Positions 20,372 to 32,515 of a stretch of DNA of 64,000 nt are shown here, in pieces. The DNA comes from Prionace glauca (lineage: Eukaryota; Chordata; Chondrichthyes; Carcharhiniformes; Carcharhinidae). Both the position numbers and the translations under genes were made by a program. The notes beneath the pieces were generated by a model. It was given only the letters and a program-made list of their open reading frames with translations. It made no database searches and had not been told where the DNA came from. Position 1 is the first letter of the stretch; each line of letters begins with the position of its first letter. The stretch covers positions 39,667,603 through 39,731,602 of the forward strand of contig CM075760.1 in the NCBI GenBank assembly GCA_037974335.1. Direction: 5' to 3'.

Positions 20372-21415
20372 GAACAAACAAAATTATAGCACAGAAAGAG
20401 GAACTTCGTCCCACCTCCCCCCCCCCCCGCCCCCCGACACCCCCTTCCCCCAAAGCTTGTTGCCCAACTGAACTAAAATTCCGTATCCTTCCAGGAACCA
20501 TATCCCTCTATTTCCATTCTATACAGTATTGCCCAGTCGCCCCTTAAAAGTCACTATTGTATCTGCTTCCACTATTTCCCCCGGCAGCGAGTTCCAGGCA
20601 CCCACTATCTTCTGTGTGAAAAATTTGCCTCGTACATCTCCTTTAAACTTTGCCCATCGCACCTTAAAAGTATGCCCTCGAGTAATTGAGTCTTCCACCC
20701 TGCGGAAAAGCTGACTATCCATTCTGTCCATGCCTCTCATAATCTTGTACACTTTGTTCAGGTGACCCAACAACCTCCGTTGTTCCAGGGAGAACAACAC
20801 AAGTTTCTCCAACCTCTCCTCATTGCTAATGCCCTCCATAAAAGGCAACATCTAATAAATCTTTTATGTACCGTCTCCAAAGCCTCCACATCTTTCTGGT
20901 AGTGTAGATACCAAAATTGAACACGTTGTTCCAAGTGCGGCCTAACTAAGTTTCTATAAATCTGCAACATGACTTGCCAATTTTTAAACTCAATGCCCCA
21001 GCTGATGAAGACAAGCATGTCGTATGCCTTCTTATCTGCCTTTCCCAAATACGTTGCCACTTTCAGTGACCTGTGTACCTGTACACCCGGATCCCTCTGC
21101 CTATCAATACTCATACAAGTGCTGCCATTTTTGTATTTTCCCTATCTGTATTAGACCTTCCAAAATGTATTATCTCACATTTGTCTGGCTTAAGGTCCAT
21201 CTGCCATCTCTTTGTCCAAGTCTCTAACAGATCTATACCCTGCTGTATCCTCTGATGGTTCTCATTGTTATCCACAAATTTACCAATACGCAAATCTACT
21301 AGCCTTTGTTCTGTCTGTAAGTGTACTAATCAATCCAGTTGCATTTTCCTCCAAATCCGTTATGCATATTGCAAACGTCAAAGGTCCTAGCACTGATCCC
21401 TGATGAATGCCACTT
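20372..21415 (-). mobile_element. CR1-clade LINE, 3' third
   Basis: Minus-strand frames show GGSRQSG-type RT end near 21400, then QQGIDLLETWTKRWQMDLKP and DKCEIIHFG near 21200, LVRPHLEQRVQFWYLHYQKD near 20930, and KVRWAKFKGDVRGKFFTQK near 20650. The 3' end reads AAAGAACAAACAAAATTATA on the plus strand. At least two frame breaks split it. It lies 2.5 kb downstream of TRDC exon 3. Confidence 0.85.
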
Positions 21416-21419
21416 CTCA

Positions 21420-22120
21420 CAGCCTCCATTCAGAAACACTTTTTCTTTTAGGGGTCTTACCATTATTCTGGCGTCTCCACCCCATCCTCCCCTCCCCCTC
21501 CCCCCCACCTGCCTAAAAATAGAACAACAGAAAATAATGGGAGTTAAGGTAATGGAAGAGGGGAAGCCTCCTAATAGGAATGACGAAATTGAGGAGCTAA
21601 CCCCACCAGGAAAGCGAGAAAAATCCCGAATTGTTCCAAACACCTAAAGATAAAGTCTGCTCCTGCGCCTGATTTAACTACATTGGTAGCAGTGGTAATT
21701 AGGGCCATTTGGGATGGGTATAAATGTTAGCCAAGCCAGTGCCTCCCACATACAATGTATTTGTTACTTCAATCATTGTTACGTGCATTGTCGACAGGGC
21801 CAGAATGTATTTCCCATGCCGAATCACCATTGAACCACGTGGCTTCCATTGACAACGCTGTTGGTACTTGAAGTCCCATGTAGTGAACCAGATGGGTTTT
21901 AACAACAATTTACTCATGGTTAGATTGTTGAATTCCAGATGGCTTTTATTGAATTTAGATTTCTCTCACTGGCATGGCAAGAATTCAATCCTCATATGTG
22001 CCCGAAACATTATCCATTGCTTTCTGGATTAATCGCCATGCTGTTACAACACCCCTGGAGGAGGAGGGAGGAACAATTTATTGTAATGGGTTTTGTGCCC
22101 GTGTTAACCATGGAATACAA
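21420..22120. other. Repeat remnants downstream of TRDC
   Basis: 21480-21510 is a C-rich run. 21700-21960 is an antisense family C SINE remnant (CAACGCTGTTGGTACTTG, AACCAGATGGGTTTTAAC). No gene is seen. Confidence 0.5.
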
Positions 22121-22124
22121 TAAT

Positions 22125-22442
22125 AGATTCGTAGAAACTATACATTGCAGAAAGAGGCCATTCGGTCCACCGAGTCTGCACTGACTCTCCAAAAGAGAAA
22201 TCAACCCAAACCTCCCCTCTGCCCACGATCAATTCGCCTCGCCTGCACATCGGTGGGACACAAAGGTGCATTTGGCATGACCAATTCACCCAACCTGCAC
22301 ATCCTTGGACTGAGGGAGTCCAGAGCACCCGGATGAAATCCACGCAGACATGGGAAGAACGTGCAAATTCAGTACAGGCAGCCGCCCAAGGCTGGAATCG
22401 AACCCGTGTCTCTGGCTCTGCAGAGCTAACCACCGTGCCTAG
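22125..22442 (-). mobile_element. tRNA-derived SINE (family A), near full length
   Basis: Antisense copy starting with TTGCAGAAAGAGGCCATTCG at the left and ending with GGAATCGAACCCGTGTCTC and GAGCTAACCACCGTGCCTAG, the antisense B and A boxes. Confidence 0.85.
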
Positions 22443-22689
22443 GACTCTGGATGTCTTGGCCAGAGACCGTTCCCCACAGCAACACATCAAACTTTAGTGT
22501 GACTGATCAACCTGTATTTGGTATTTTAAGCTGAATGATCCAGCTCTTTAATAAGAATGACACAAATTACACTTCTCAGTCTCAAAGTTCATGCTCTGAA
22601 TTTCCTATCAGATGTTGATATTCATTTTTTCCTTGGCAGCAGAGGGTTAATCGACTTTGGGTTGCTTTTTTAGATAGAAATTGCTGAGA

Positions 22690-22850
22690 TGTAATGATAC
22701 ATGTGTTCACTGCTGATTGGGGGAATCAGGGTCTGGTTGGCAAGGAGACCAACGGCAGCAGGAAGTGGGCCGAGTGTGCGGTTTCAGTCAAGAGGTCGCT
22801 GAGCCTCTCAGTTTGCTCAAAGACCAGAGCTTGTGGTTCAATCACCCGGG
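22690..22850. promoter_or_regulatory. Candidate lymphoid enhancer: Myb, ETS and RUNX motif cluster
   Basis: Within 90 bp: CAACGG (Myb type, 22750-22755), CAGGAAGTG (ETS type, 22759-22767), TGCGGTTT (RUNX type, 22777-22784), a TTTGCTCAAAG TCF-like site (22812-22822) and TGTGGTT (RUNX, 22832-22838). This combination is what defines TCR alpha, beta and delta enhancers in mammals. The stretch 22450-23460 is free of recognised repeats and lies 4.9 kb after TRDC exon 3. Motif matches alone are weak evidence. Confidence 0.4.
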
Positions 22851-23464
22851 ACTGGAAACTCCAGCAGTGAGATGGCAGTTAGGCAGGGCGGGGGGGAGGA
22901 GTGAGAGGCCAGATGTTGCCAACTGTCGACAAGCATGAATCTTTTCAGAGACTTTCCCAGCGACTGAAGCTGCAGGAGATTTCTGCATGAAGACAATATC
23001 AAAGGCATACAGCCTCTGAACGATGAAACAGTTCTTTTCTTCGCCCTCTTTCCTATCTGTCCGGCAAAGGTTAAACATTCCATCAGCTTCCACACCACTG
23101 CCCTCATCACCCCTCCGACCCCCCCCACCTCCCCCCACATCCTCCCCCAAAGGGTCATATATGTTTCAAAAAATCATCACTCTGTCTTCTGCACTCCAAT
23201 GGACTCTGTCCGATCTTTCCTCGTGTAACACCATCCCGAGTCCCCAATCCACTCAAGTGAAAACACTTGCTGCCCCGCTTTAAGAAAGAAAATCTGCAGA
23301 TTTGACACCGTCTGGCTTTCATGTGACTCCTGACACACAGCATTTTTATTCATTCATGAAAACATTGGCGTTTATTGTCCATCTCCAGTTGTCCTTGAGA
23401 ACAGTTGACAGTTAATTTTTTCCTCTTTTCCATTTCTGTGTCCATAACTCTAAGGGTGGTCAGG
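22851..23464. other. Repeat-poor stretch before the full-length LINE
   Basis: No gene recognised. It contains a G-rich run (22888-22900) and a C-rich stretch (23100-23150). It continues the repeat-poor block that holds the candidate enhancer. Confidence 0.45.
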
Positions 23465-26400
23465 TAAATGGCAGAATCCTTGGGGAGACGCGTCAGCTGC
23501 ATTAGGTGCAATATGTGGGAGTTCCTGGAGACAACGCGTCTCCCGAAAGTCCACATCTGCACCAAATGTCTGGAGTTGCAGCATTTGAGGGCCCGGGTTA
23601 GGCAATTGAATCTACGTCTGGAAGATTTATTTCTAATCAGGGAGAATGAGGCAATATTGGATAGGAACCATGGTCACGAGGAGATCCCAGAGCCCTGGGG
23701 GGGGGGGGGGGGGGCGATGGGTGGGTTACTGTTAGGAAAGGGAAAAAGAAGAGTAATGGTACTAAGACCACCCCAGAGGTAGTCTCCCAACATATCAGGG
23801 ATAAGGCGATAACTGGAGTAGAAAGGGCAAGAGAGGAAGACCAGAATGCCTCAGAGGGAAGGAAGGGGGCTAGATGTCAGATAGTTCTGGGGATGGGAGG
23901 GTTAAAGGAATTGATAGGCAGCTCTGTGGGCAAAAGCGGGACTCCAGGATGGTAGTCTTCCTCCCTGGAGCAGGGGTACAGGATGTTTCAGAGAGGGTAG
24001 AGGGAATTTTGAAGGGCGAAGGGACCCAGGCTGATGTAATTATACACATAGGGGAGAACGACGTAGGAAGGAAGAGCAGGGGGGATATACGTAGGCAGTT
24101 TACTGAGTTGGGAGCCAGGCTGAAGTGCAGGGCCTCCAGGGTGGCATTCTCTGGGCTGCTGCCAGTGCCCGGTAACAGCGGGGCTAAGAATAATGAGATC
24201 CTACAGCTGAACGCGTGGCTGAGGGATTGGTGCAGGGCAGAGGGTTTTAGTTTTGTAGACCATTGGGAAGCCTTTGTGAGGGAAGGGCCCCTGTACAAGT
24301 GGGATAGGGAACATTTAAATGGGAAGAGCACACATATTTTAGCTGGGAGGTTAGCTGGAGTGTTTCGGCAGGGTTTAAACTAATATGGAGGGGGGCGGGT
24401 GGGGAGGAGACAGATAGCTCAGTAGGCACTGGGATTGGGAGTGAGCTGAGTGACAGGGTAAGTCTAGATGATAGGAAAATCTCCCAGGAGAAGGAGGATC
24501 AAGTATGCCTGTAGGTCTTCAGTGCATCTGTTTTAATGCGAAGAGAGTGGCGGGTAAATCGGATGAATTTAAGGACTTAATGTTTGCGAGGAATTTAGAT
24601 GTGGTGGCAGTGACGGAGACATGGTTAAAGGAAGGGCAGGACTGGCAGCTAAATATTCCTGGGTGTAAATGTTTTAGGCACGACAGGGGAGGGTCGAAAA
24701 GAGGAGGGGGAGTGCTCCCTAACTGTTCGTTAGGGAGCACATCACAGTGGTGCAGTGGGAGGATAATACCGAGGGGTTAGGAATTGAGTCTCTGTGGGTG
24801 GAGTGGAGGAACAGGAAGGGAGCGATTACTGTGCTAGGGGTGTTCTACAGAGCGCCCGACAGCTCGCGGGCAGTGGAAGAGGGTATATGTAGAGACATTT
24901 TGGATAAGTGTAGGAAGAACAGGGTTGTTGTAGTGGGAGATTTTAATTTCCCTGGGGTGGATTGGAAGGTGCCTAGAGCTGGGGGTTCAGACGGAGAGGA
25001 ATTCGTAAGATGTGTACTGGAAGGGTCCTTGGAGCAGTATTTAGATAGCCCTATACTGGATTTGGTTCTGGGCAATGAGCAGGGTCAGGTGGTTGAGGTT
25101 GCAGTAGGTGAACATGTGGCTAACAGTGACCACAACTCTGTCTACTTTAGGATACTAATGGAAGAAGATGAGTGCTGCCCTAAGCGGAGGGTGCTAAATG
25201 GGGGAAGGCTGGGTACAGCCGGATTAGGCAGGAGCTTAGGGATACAGACTGGGATAGGCTGTTGGAGGGCAAGACCATGTTAGACATGTGGGAGTCTTTC
25301 AAGGGAAAACTGAAATGGTTGCAGGAAAGGCATGTGCTGGTTGAGAGTAAGGATGGGAAAGGTAGGATTAGAGAGCCGTGGATTATTAGAGATATTGAGG
25401 ACTTGGTCAGGAAGAAACGAGAGGCGTATGTTAGGCCTAAACAACTGGGAATGGAGAAAGCGATGGAGGAATGCAGAGAGAGTAGGAGGGATCTCAAAAG
25501 GGGAGTTAGGAGGGCAAAAAGGGGGCATGAAATCGCTTTGGCAGATAGGATTAAGGAAAATCCAAAGGCGTTTTACTCCTATGTCAGGAACAAAAGGGTG
25601 GCTAGGGGTAAAATCGGTCTTCTCAGGGACAGAAGAGGGGAAATGTGCTTAGAGTCCAAGGGAGCGGGGGAGATCCTGAATGAATACTTTGCGTCAGTAT
25701 TCACGAAGGAAAGGGGCTTGGTGTCTGGTACAGTCTTCGAGGGAGCTGTAGACCAATTGAAGGAGCTATCTGTTATGAGGGAAGAAGTGTTAGGGCTTTT
25801 AGGTAGCATTAAAACTGATAAATCTCCGGGGCCTTTATCCTCGGCTGCTTAGGGAGGCGAGAGATGAAATTGCTTGGCCTCTGACGCAAATCTTTGTCTC
25901 TTCTTTGGACACAGGTGAGGTCCCAGAGGACTGGAGGATAGCGAGTGTGGTACTGTTGTTTAAAAAGGGTAGGAGGGATAACCCGGGTAACTATAGGCCG
26001 GTGAGTTTGACATCAGTGGTGGGCAAGTTGATGCAGAGGATTCTTAGGGATAGGATGTATGAGCAATTCGCGCGTTGCAATCTGATTAGGGATACGCAGC
26101 ATGGCTTTGTAAAGGTGAAGTCTTGCCTTACGAATCTGGTAGAATTTTTTGAGGAGGTGACCAAAACGGTCAACAAAGGACGAGCCGTTGATGTCATCTA
26201 TATGGATTTCAGTAAAGCGTTTGACAAACTCCCTCCTGGTATGTTGGTTGAAAAGATTAAGGCTCAAGGAATACAAGGCCAGATATCTAAATGGGTTGAG
26301 AACTGGCTTGGTAAGAGGAGACAGACAGTTGTAGTGGAAGGGTCCTTTTCTAGCTGGAGGTCTGTCACTAGTGGTGTGTCGCAGGGCTCAGTACTGGGAC

Positions 26401-27300
26401 CTCTTCTTTTTGTAGTGTATATAAATGACTTGGAAGAGGGAGTAAGTGGTGTGATCAGCAAATTTGCAGATGACAGTAAGATGGCTGGATTGGCGGGCAG
26501 TGAGGAGCAGTGTCTGGCAATACAACAGGATATAGATAGGCTGGAATATTGGGCAGATATATGGCAAATGGAGTTTAATCCTGATAAACGTGAGGTGATG
26601 CATTTTGGCCGAAATAATGTCTGGGAGTTATATGATAAAGGGTAGACCTATAAAGAGTATGGAAACGAAGCGGGACATGGGGGTGCAAGTGCACAAGTCT
26701 TTGAATGTGGCAGTACAAGTGGAGAAGGTTGTGAAGAAAGCTGATGGTATGTTAGCCTTTATAGGAAGGGGTATAGAGTACAAGATCTGGAGCCTAATGT
26801 TGCAGTTGTATAGAACGTTGGTTAGGCTGCATTTGGATTACTGCGTCCAGTTCTGGTCACCTTACTACCAAAAGATGTGGACACCATGAGAGAGTGCAGA
26901 GGAGGTTTACCAGGATGCTGCCTGGTATGGAAGGACTGGGTTATGAGGAAAGATTGAGCAAACTGGGGCTGTTTTCCCTTGAAAAATGGCAACTGAGGGG
27001 AGATCAAACAGATCTATATATGATTATGAAGGTTATAGATAGAGTAAACACTGGTAAGCGTTTTCCTATGTTAGAAGCGCACAGTACGAGGGGCCTCGGG
27101 CTTAGGGTGAGGGGGCAGAGGTATAACACGGATTTTAGAGGGAGGTTTTCACACAGAGGGTAGTGGGGATATGGAATGCTCTGCCAAGTAAGGTATTGGA
27201 GACAGGCACGCTGGAGTTGTTTAAGAGTTACTCAGGCAGGCACATGAGTGGATTGGAGATGGAAGGATATTGGAGATTGTATTAAATAAAGTTCAGTAGC
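23465..27300 (+). mobile_element. Nearly full-length CR1-clade LINE
   Basis: About 3.8 kb with both ORFs. ORF1 starts near 23468 with a Cys-rich head (CIRCNMWEFLE, CTKCLELQHLRARVRQL, a coiled-coil-like stretch). From 23874 to 24383 it encodes a GDSL/SGNH esterase-type domain (block IIHIGENDVG and a late D-x-x-H-like DREHLNGKST). ORF2 starts near 24505 with the endonuclease (CFNAKR, TETWLKEG, GDFNFPGVDW, SDHNS) and continues to RT ([39 protein letters not shown]) and the C-terminal region. Frame shifts near 24760, 25270, 25850, 26620 and 26890 inactivate ORF2. An 18-base G run lies at 23697-23714. Same family as 52995-54104. Confidence 0.93.
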
Positions 27301-27424
27301 CTTGGGACATCGCTGGTAATGTGCAAGGATGTGCACATACTAATATTTTTCTACATACACAGATTCTACATGCACATACATACTAATATAAAAACATACT
27401 AATGTTTTTCTCTTTTAATTCACC

Positions 27425-28620
27425 AGTTTTAAGTCGGTCCGCCTTGTTGTCCAACGAGGGGCATACACGCGATGGGTCGTACAAGGGCTGCTCTTGGATG
27501 TTCTAGAATTGCCTGGTACTTCATGTCGTTAGTGTACGCTTAAACTGGAGCCGATGCTGCAACACGACAGCTCAGTGACTATCACTGTTCAGACACATGG
27601 ATTTGGGCCAGTGTCTGTGGGATTTTGCGCATTCTCCCTGTTGTAGATAAAGATACCTCTGAGACGAATTGTGAGTCAAAGTACAGCAGTTTATTCAAAA
27701 GCTTTTGGGAGATAGACCTGTCATCTAACAGCGGTTCCCCAGGCATCTCCCCGAACACAAGTTAAGAGCACATATTTATACCCGCCCAGTCACGTACGCA
27801 TCTTCTCATTCTCAGTTGGTTCCCAGGTTGTGGGTTGTCCTCCATCATGGGAACATGGCTGCCTCGGCATTTCTTCATGGTTATCTCAAGGCCTCAATTG
27901 ACGTGTGTGATTAGCCCTTAGCTAAAGTACAGGCTGACAAACAAGTTAAACTTAACGGCCGGTATAACAATCTGTGCTCATAAGTTGTATAATATATGTA
28001 TATGTATAATATGTTAGTACATGACACATAAGCAGTACATAATGAATATGTATAAAAAATATATTTAGGACATACAGGTTTCACTATATTAGGCGAAAGT
28101 CCAAGAAATTAAAGACACAACATAACTACAAGCTGGGTCAACTACATTTCTAAGCGGGCTTATCATAAACTTGTGTATAATAACAAGAGCAGCTGCCGTC
28201 TCCCTGTCTGGGTCACCTGAAACTTGTGTACAACAACAAGGGCACTGAGCAGTCTGGGCGCACGGAAACAAAGTTACATTTATCTGAAATATCTGAAAAC
28301 AGTCTGCATTTAGGCTACTGGATATTTTTCTCATTCTCTCATGTGTTACAAAGTTTATTAACTCATTCCCCCTACTACAATCCCCGTGATTGCGTGAGTT
28401 TTCTCCGGGTGCTCCGGTTTCCTCCGACACCCCAAAGATTTGCTATTATAGTGATTGGAGATAATAAATTGTCCCTAAATTAGTTTTCCCTCAATGTGGA
28501 ATGCCATAAGCACAGATAAGGGTCATGGGTGGAGGGGGGACTGGTAATGTTAAAATGGCGGCGTGGGCTCGTTGGGCCGAAGGGCCTGTTTCCCGGGCTG
28601 TTTTTGTTCTTTGTTCTTTG
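27425..28620 (+). mobile_element. SINE-like repeat (family B) split by a solo LTR
   Basis: 27425-27641 matches 1690-1900 (GGGGCATACACGCGATGGGT, then GGATTTGGGCCAGTGTCTG). 28380-28620 matches 1900-2138 (TTTTCTCCGGGTGCTCCGG to GGGCTGTTTTTGTTCTTTG). The 738 bp between them are an LTR. Confidence 0.8.
27642..28379 (-). mobile_element. Solo LTR of an endogenous retrovirus-like element (fossil)
   Basis: A 738-bp block bounded by TGTAG and CTACA. Read on the minus strand it has LTR order: a TATA-like GTATAAATA near 27780, a poly(A)-signal-like AATAAA near 27695, and a short end segment. No internal coding region is attached, so it looks like a solo LTR left by recombination. It sits in a family B SINE, whose two halves lie on either side, with a short CCCYGT-like repeat near the ends. 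Family within the LTR elements is not resolved. It is younger than the SINE. Confidence 0.7.
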
Positions 28621-28624
28621 TCAA

Positions 28625-28870
28625 CCACACTGATGTGGCTCTAGACTCATGTGTTGGCCAAACCAGGTAAGCATTGCAGATTTCCTTCCCTAAAGGACAT
28701 AGTGACCCAGATGGCTTTTTTTCTGAGAATTGACAATGATATCACTGTCATCAGTAGATTCGAAATTTCAGGTATTTTTATTGAATTGGGTTTCAAACGC
28801 GGGACCCCAGAACATTGGCTGAGTTTTTGGGTTGATACTCTAGCGATAATATCACTACACCATCCGCCCC
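28625..28870 (-). mobile_element. tRNA-derived SINE (family C)
   Basis: Antisense copy with AGATTTCCTTCCCTAAAGGA and GACCCAGATGGC in the body and GATACTCTAGCGATAATATC at the right, the antisense tRNA-like head. Confidence 0.7.
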
Positions 28871-29184
28871 CCCCAACCCCGGTTGACTGTTAACTAACAC
28901 CTGAGATGGCCATTAGCAAACTATACTGTTCAAATGCAATTAGAAAGAGCAACACAATAGTATTAATGATAACTCTATCTCCTTTACACTGACATTGGAG
29001 AGGGATAGGATCAGGCAAGCTAAGAAAGTGTTTATCTGGAGTAAGGGGAAACATGAAGACATCAGGCAGGAAATTAGAGACATGAATTTGAAGGAAGTAT
29101 TCTCGGGGAAATGTACCGAAGAAAGGTGGTAGATTATCAAGGGATGTTTGTCTGGAGTTCTGCACGATAATGTTTCGATGAGAC
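28871..29184. other. Unassigned stretch before a LINE
   Basis: No intact gene. The sequence GGGATAGGATCAGGCAAGC onward may be an eroded upstream part of the LINE that follows, but I cannot match it to a LINE domain. Confidence 0.35.
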
Positions 29185-30487
29185 AGGGAGGTTATGGTAG
29201 GTTACATCAAAAGTAGTCAGCACGGCTTTGTTAAAGGCAGATTGTGCCTTACAAGCCTGGTTGAGGTTTTTGAAAATGTGATTAAACACATTGACGAACG
29301 AAGAGCGGTGAATGTGGTTCATACGGACTTCAGCAAGGCGTTCGATAAGGTCCCCCATGCAAGACTTATAGCGAAAATGAGGGGGCATGGGATCCAAGGG
29401 GACATTGCTTTGATGATCCAGAACCGGCTTGCCCACAGAAGGCAGAGAGCGGTTGTAGATGGGTCTTTTTCTGAATGGATGTCGGTCACCAGTGGAGTGC
29501 GCCAAGGATCTGTTCTGGGACCCTTGCTGTTTGTAAGTTTTATAAATGACCTGGATGAGGAAGTGGGGGGATAGGTTGGTAAGTTCGCCGGTGACACGAA
29601 GGTCTGAGGTGTTGTGGATATTCGAGAGGGATGTCAGAAGTTGCAGCGTGACATAAATAGGATGCAAGACTGGGTGGAGAAGTGACAGATGGACTTCAAC
29701 CTGGATAACTGTGTAGTGGTACATTTTGGCAGGTTAAATGGGATGAAGGAATATAATAATAAGGGTAAGACTCTTAGCAGTGTGGAAGATCAGAAGGAAC
29801 TTGGGGTCCGGTTTCATAGGACTCTCAAATCGGCTTCGCAGGTAGAGAATGTGGTTAAGAAGGCGTATAGTGTACTGGCCTTCATCAATCGAGGAATTGA
29901 GTTTAGGAGTCGGGAGATAATGCTGCAGCTTTATAAGACCCTGGTCAGACCCCACTTGGAGTACTGTGCTCAGTTCTGGTCGCCTCATTGGAGGAAGGAT
30001 ATGGAAGCCATAGAAAGGGTGTAGAGGAGATTTACAAGGACGTTACTTAGATTGGGTGGCATGCCTAATGAGGATAGGTTGAGAGAGCTCGATCTTTTCT
30101 CCCTAGAGAGACGAAGGATGAGAGCGGACCTGATAGAGGTGTCTAAGATGTTGAGAGGTATTGATCAGCTCGACTCTCAGAGGCTTTTCCCCAGGGCTGA
30201 AATGGCTGCCACAAGAGGACGCAGGTATAAGGTGCCTGAAAGTGTGTACAGAGGAGATTTCAGGGGTAAGTTTTTCACTCAGAGGGTGCTGGGTGAGTGG
30301 AATCGGCTGCCATCGGTGGTGGTGGAGGCAAATTCGTTTGGGTCTTTTAGGAGACTTCTGGATGAGTGCATGGGACTTAATAGGATTGAGGTTTATAGGT
30401 AAGCCTAATAGGTAGAGATAAGATTGGCGCAACTTGTGGGCTGAAGGGCCTGTTTCTGCAGTAGTTTTTCTGTGATTCTATTATTCT
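29185..30487 (+). mobile_element. CR1-clade LINE, RT to 3' end
   Basis: 5'-truncated copy. RT blocks read [32 protein letters not shown] and [20 protein letters not shown] from 29210 to 29570. The catalytic-box region and YNNKGKTL follow in other frames, then LVRPHLEYCAQFWSPHWRKD near 29950 and KVPESVYRGDFRGKFFTQRV near 30260. It ends in TTCTGTGATTCTATTATTCT, the 8-bp CR1 tail. A few frame breaks are present. Confidence 0.88.
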
Positions 30488-30599
30488 AAACCCGACTTGC
30501 TCATCTTCGATTCCAGGAACAGTTCTTGCTACGTCTTTTACACGTGCGCCTTACTAAGCCACCATGAAATTTTAATATGTCTACAGTAACATACAGACT

Positions 30600-30860
30600 A
30601 CTGAGAAGCAGCAGTTGGTCACATGGTCTCACGCGGCCTGTTCTGCCAGTAAATAACATCATGGCTGATCTTATTATAAGCTTCTGCCAACCCTGATAAC
30701 ACTTCACCCTCCTGGTTTACAAATAATCTAGCTCCTTCTGTCTTCAAAAATATTAAGAGACAGCGACCACTGCCTTCTGAGGATGGGACTTCCAGGGACA
30801 CATGACCCTCTGAGAAAGAAACCTTCCCACTCTTCTCTCTCCAAAATGTGAGATCTCCTT
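30600..30860 (-). mobile_element. LINE 3' end remnant, antisense
   Basis: ATCATGGCTGATCTTATTAT near 30658 and TTCAAAAATATTAAGAGACA near 30742 correspond to the antisense end of a CR1-like element. Strongly diverged. Confidence 0.5.
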
Positions 30861-31294
30861 TTTTTAAAGAGTGCCCTTGGAGCTTCACTGGAGCGTTGCA
30901 GCAGGCTAAGGAGGGGCTCTTAGGCAGGGCGAGCGAGGATGAAAACAGGCTGTGAGTTGGAATTCTCGAAATGAGCCACACATTTCTTTTCAGGGAAGAA
31001 ACCAGCGTCAGCCAAAGTGCAGCATGTCAGACAAAAACAGGAAACGCTGCTTGCATTAAGCCAGCCAGTAACTGTGCAACTGAGAAACCGAGTTAAGGTT
31101 TCAGACTGATGTCTTTGCATGAGGACTGGAAGATTTAAGAGATGAAGAGCTATTTTTATGCTTCCGCCCCATGTGGTTGCTGCAGCCTCTCGCCTCTTGT
31201 CTAACTGCATGTTTCATAAGATAGGTGAATGTCGGCCACATTTCTCTAGGTCTTGTCTCACACACAGTCCAGGTTATAGGCAGATTTCCTTTCT
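30861..31294. other. No feature recognised
   Basis: I see no exon, RSS or clear repeat in this stretch. Confidence 0.4.
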
Positions 31295-31715
31295 GAAAGA
31301 CCATAAAAACAAGAAGCAGGAATAGGCCACCTGGCCCTCCGAGCCTGATCCACCTTTCAATAAAAACATAGCTGATCTTTTTCGTGGACTCGACTCCCCT
31401 TACTTACCCGCTCACCATAACCCTGAATTCATTTACTGCTCAAAAATCTATCTTTGCCTTTAAAACATTTAACGATGCCACCTCAACTGCTTCACTGGGC
31501 CGGGAGTTATACAGATTCACAACCATTTAGGTGAAAAAGTTCCTCCTCAACATAGTCCAAAATCTCCGTCTTTATTTTGAAGTCGTGTCCCTTAGTTCCA
31601 TTTTCATCTACCAGTGGAAACAGCCTTCTTGCTTCTATCCTATCCATTCCCTTCATAATTGTATGCGTTTCTTTAAGACCCTCCATTTTCTTCCAAACTC
31701 CGATGAGCATTGGTA
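31295..31715 (-). mobile_element. CR1-like LINE 3' end, antisense
   Basis: It begins with AAAAACAAGAAGCAGGAATA then GGCCACCTGGCCCTCCGAGC (antisense 3' end) and holds antisense C-terminal ORF2 (GGTGAAAAAGTTCCTCCTCA, GTGTCCCTTAGTTCCATTTT). No intact frame. Confidence 0.75.
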
Positions 31716-32264
31716 CAGCATTGGTGCACAGAAGGTGCTTTTGCAACAACGGGTGACAGTTTTCTTAAGGTCTCTGTTATTCAGCCGAATTTTCAATTCT
31801 ACATTTTTATTAATTAAATTTAAATTCCACCTGTCACCGTTGGTGGGATTTGAACTCGTGGGTCCAGAGCACCAGATAATACTTTCCCAAGCCACAGCCA
31901 TTACCACGATAAAATCACAAGGGCAATAGATACCTGGAAACACCATCAAAAGGAGATTCACCCTCCAAGACACTCACCATCCGGACTTGGAAATATATCA
32001 ACCGTTCCTTCAGTACTGCTGGATCATAATCCAGGAATTGTCAGAATTTTATAACTTTCAATGAGATCTCCCATTCTTCCGAATTTAACTGAATGCACGC
32101 CTCAATCTCTCCTCAAAGGACAGTGTTTAAATCCAGAGGCTTAGCTAGAGGGCGAGCAGGGGCAGCGAACGCTGTTGACATCCCAAGTATCAGTCTGGTG
32201 AAGTTTTGGTACACCCCATCTATATCAAATATGTTCTTTCTCGCCTTCCTACCTATACACAGAT

Positions 32265-32515
32265 TGACGGTGCACTGACATAGTGGTCAGCGCTGCTGCA
32301 TCATAGCACCAGGGACCTGGGTTCCATTCCTGGCTTGGGTTATTGTCCGTGCTGAGTCTGCATGTTGTCCCCGTCTCTGCTTAGGTTTTCTCCGGGTGCC
32401 CCGGTTTCCTCCCACAGTCTGAAAGATGCGCTGGTTAGGTGCATTGACCATGCTAAATTCTACATCAATATACTGGAACAGGCGCCAGAGTGACGACTAG
32501 AGAATTATTGCAGTA
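32265..32515 (+). mobile_element. tRNA-derived SINE (family A)
   Basis: Sense copy with ATAGTGGTCAGCGCTGCTGC (A-box region), GGGACCTGGGTTCCATTCCT (B box), then GTTTTCTCCGGGTGCCCCGG and CCACAGTCTGAAAGATGCG. Confidence 0.85.
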
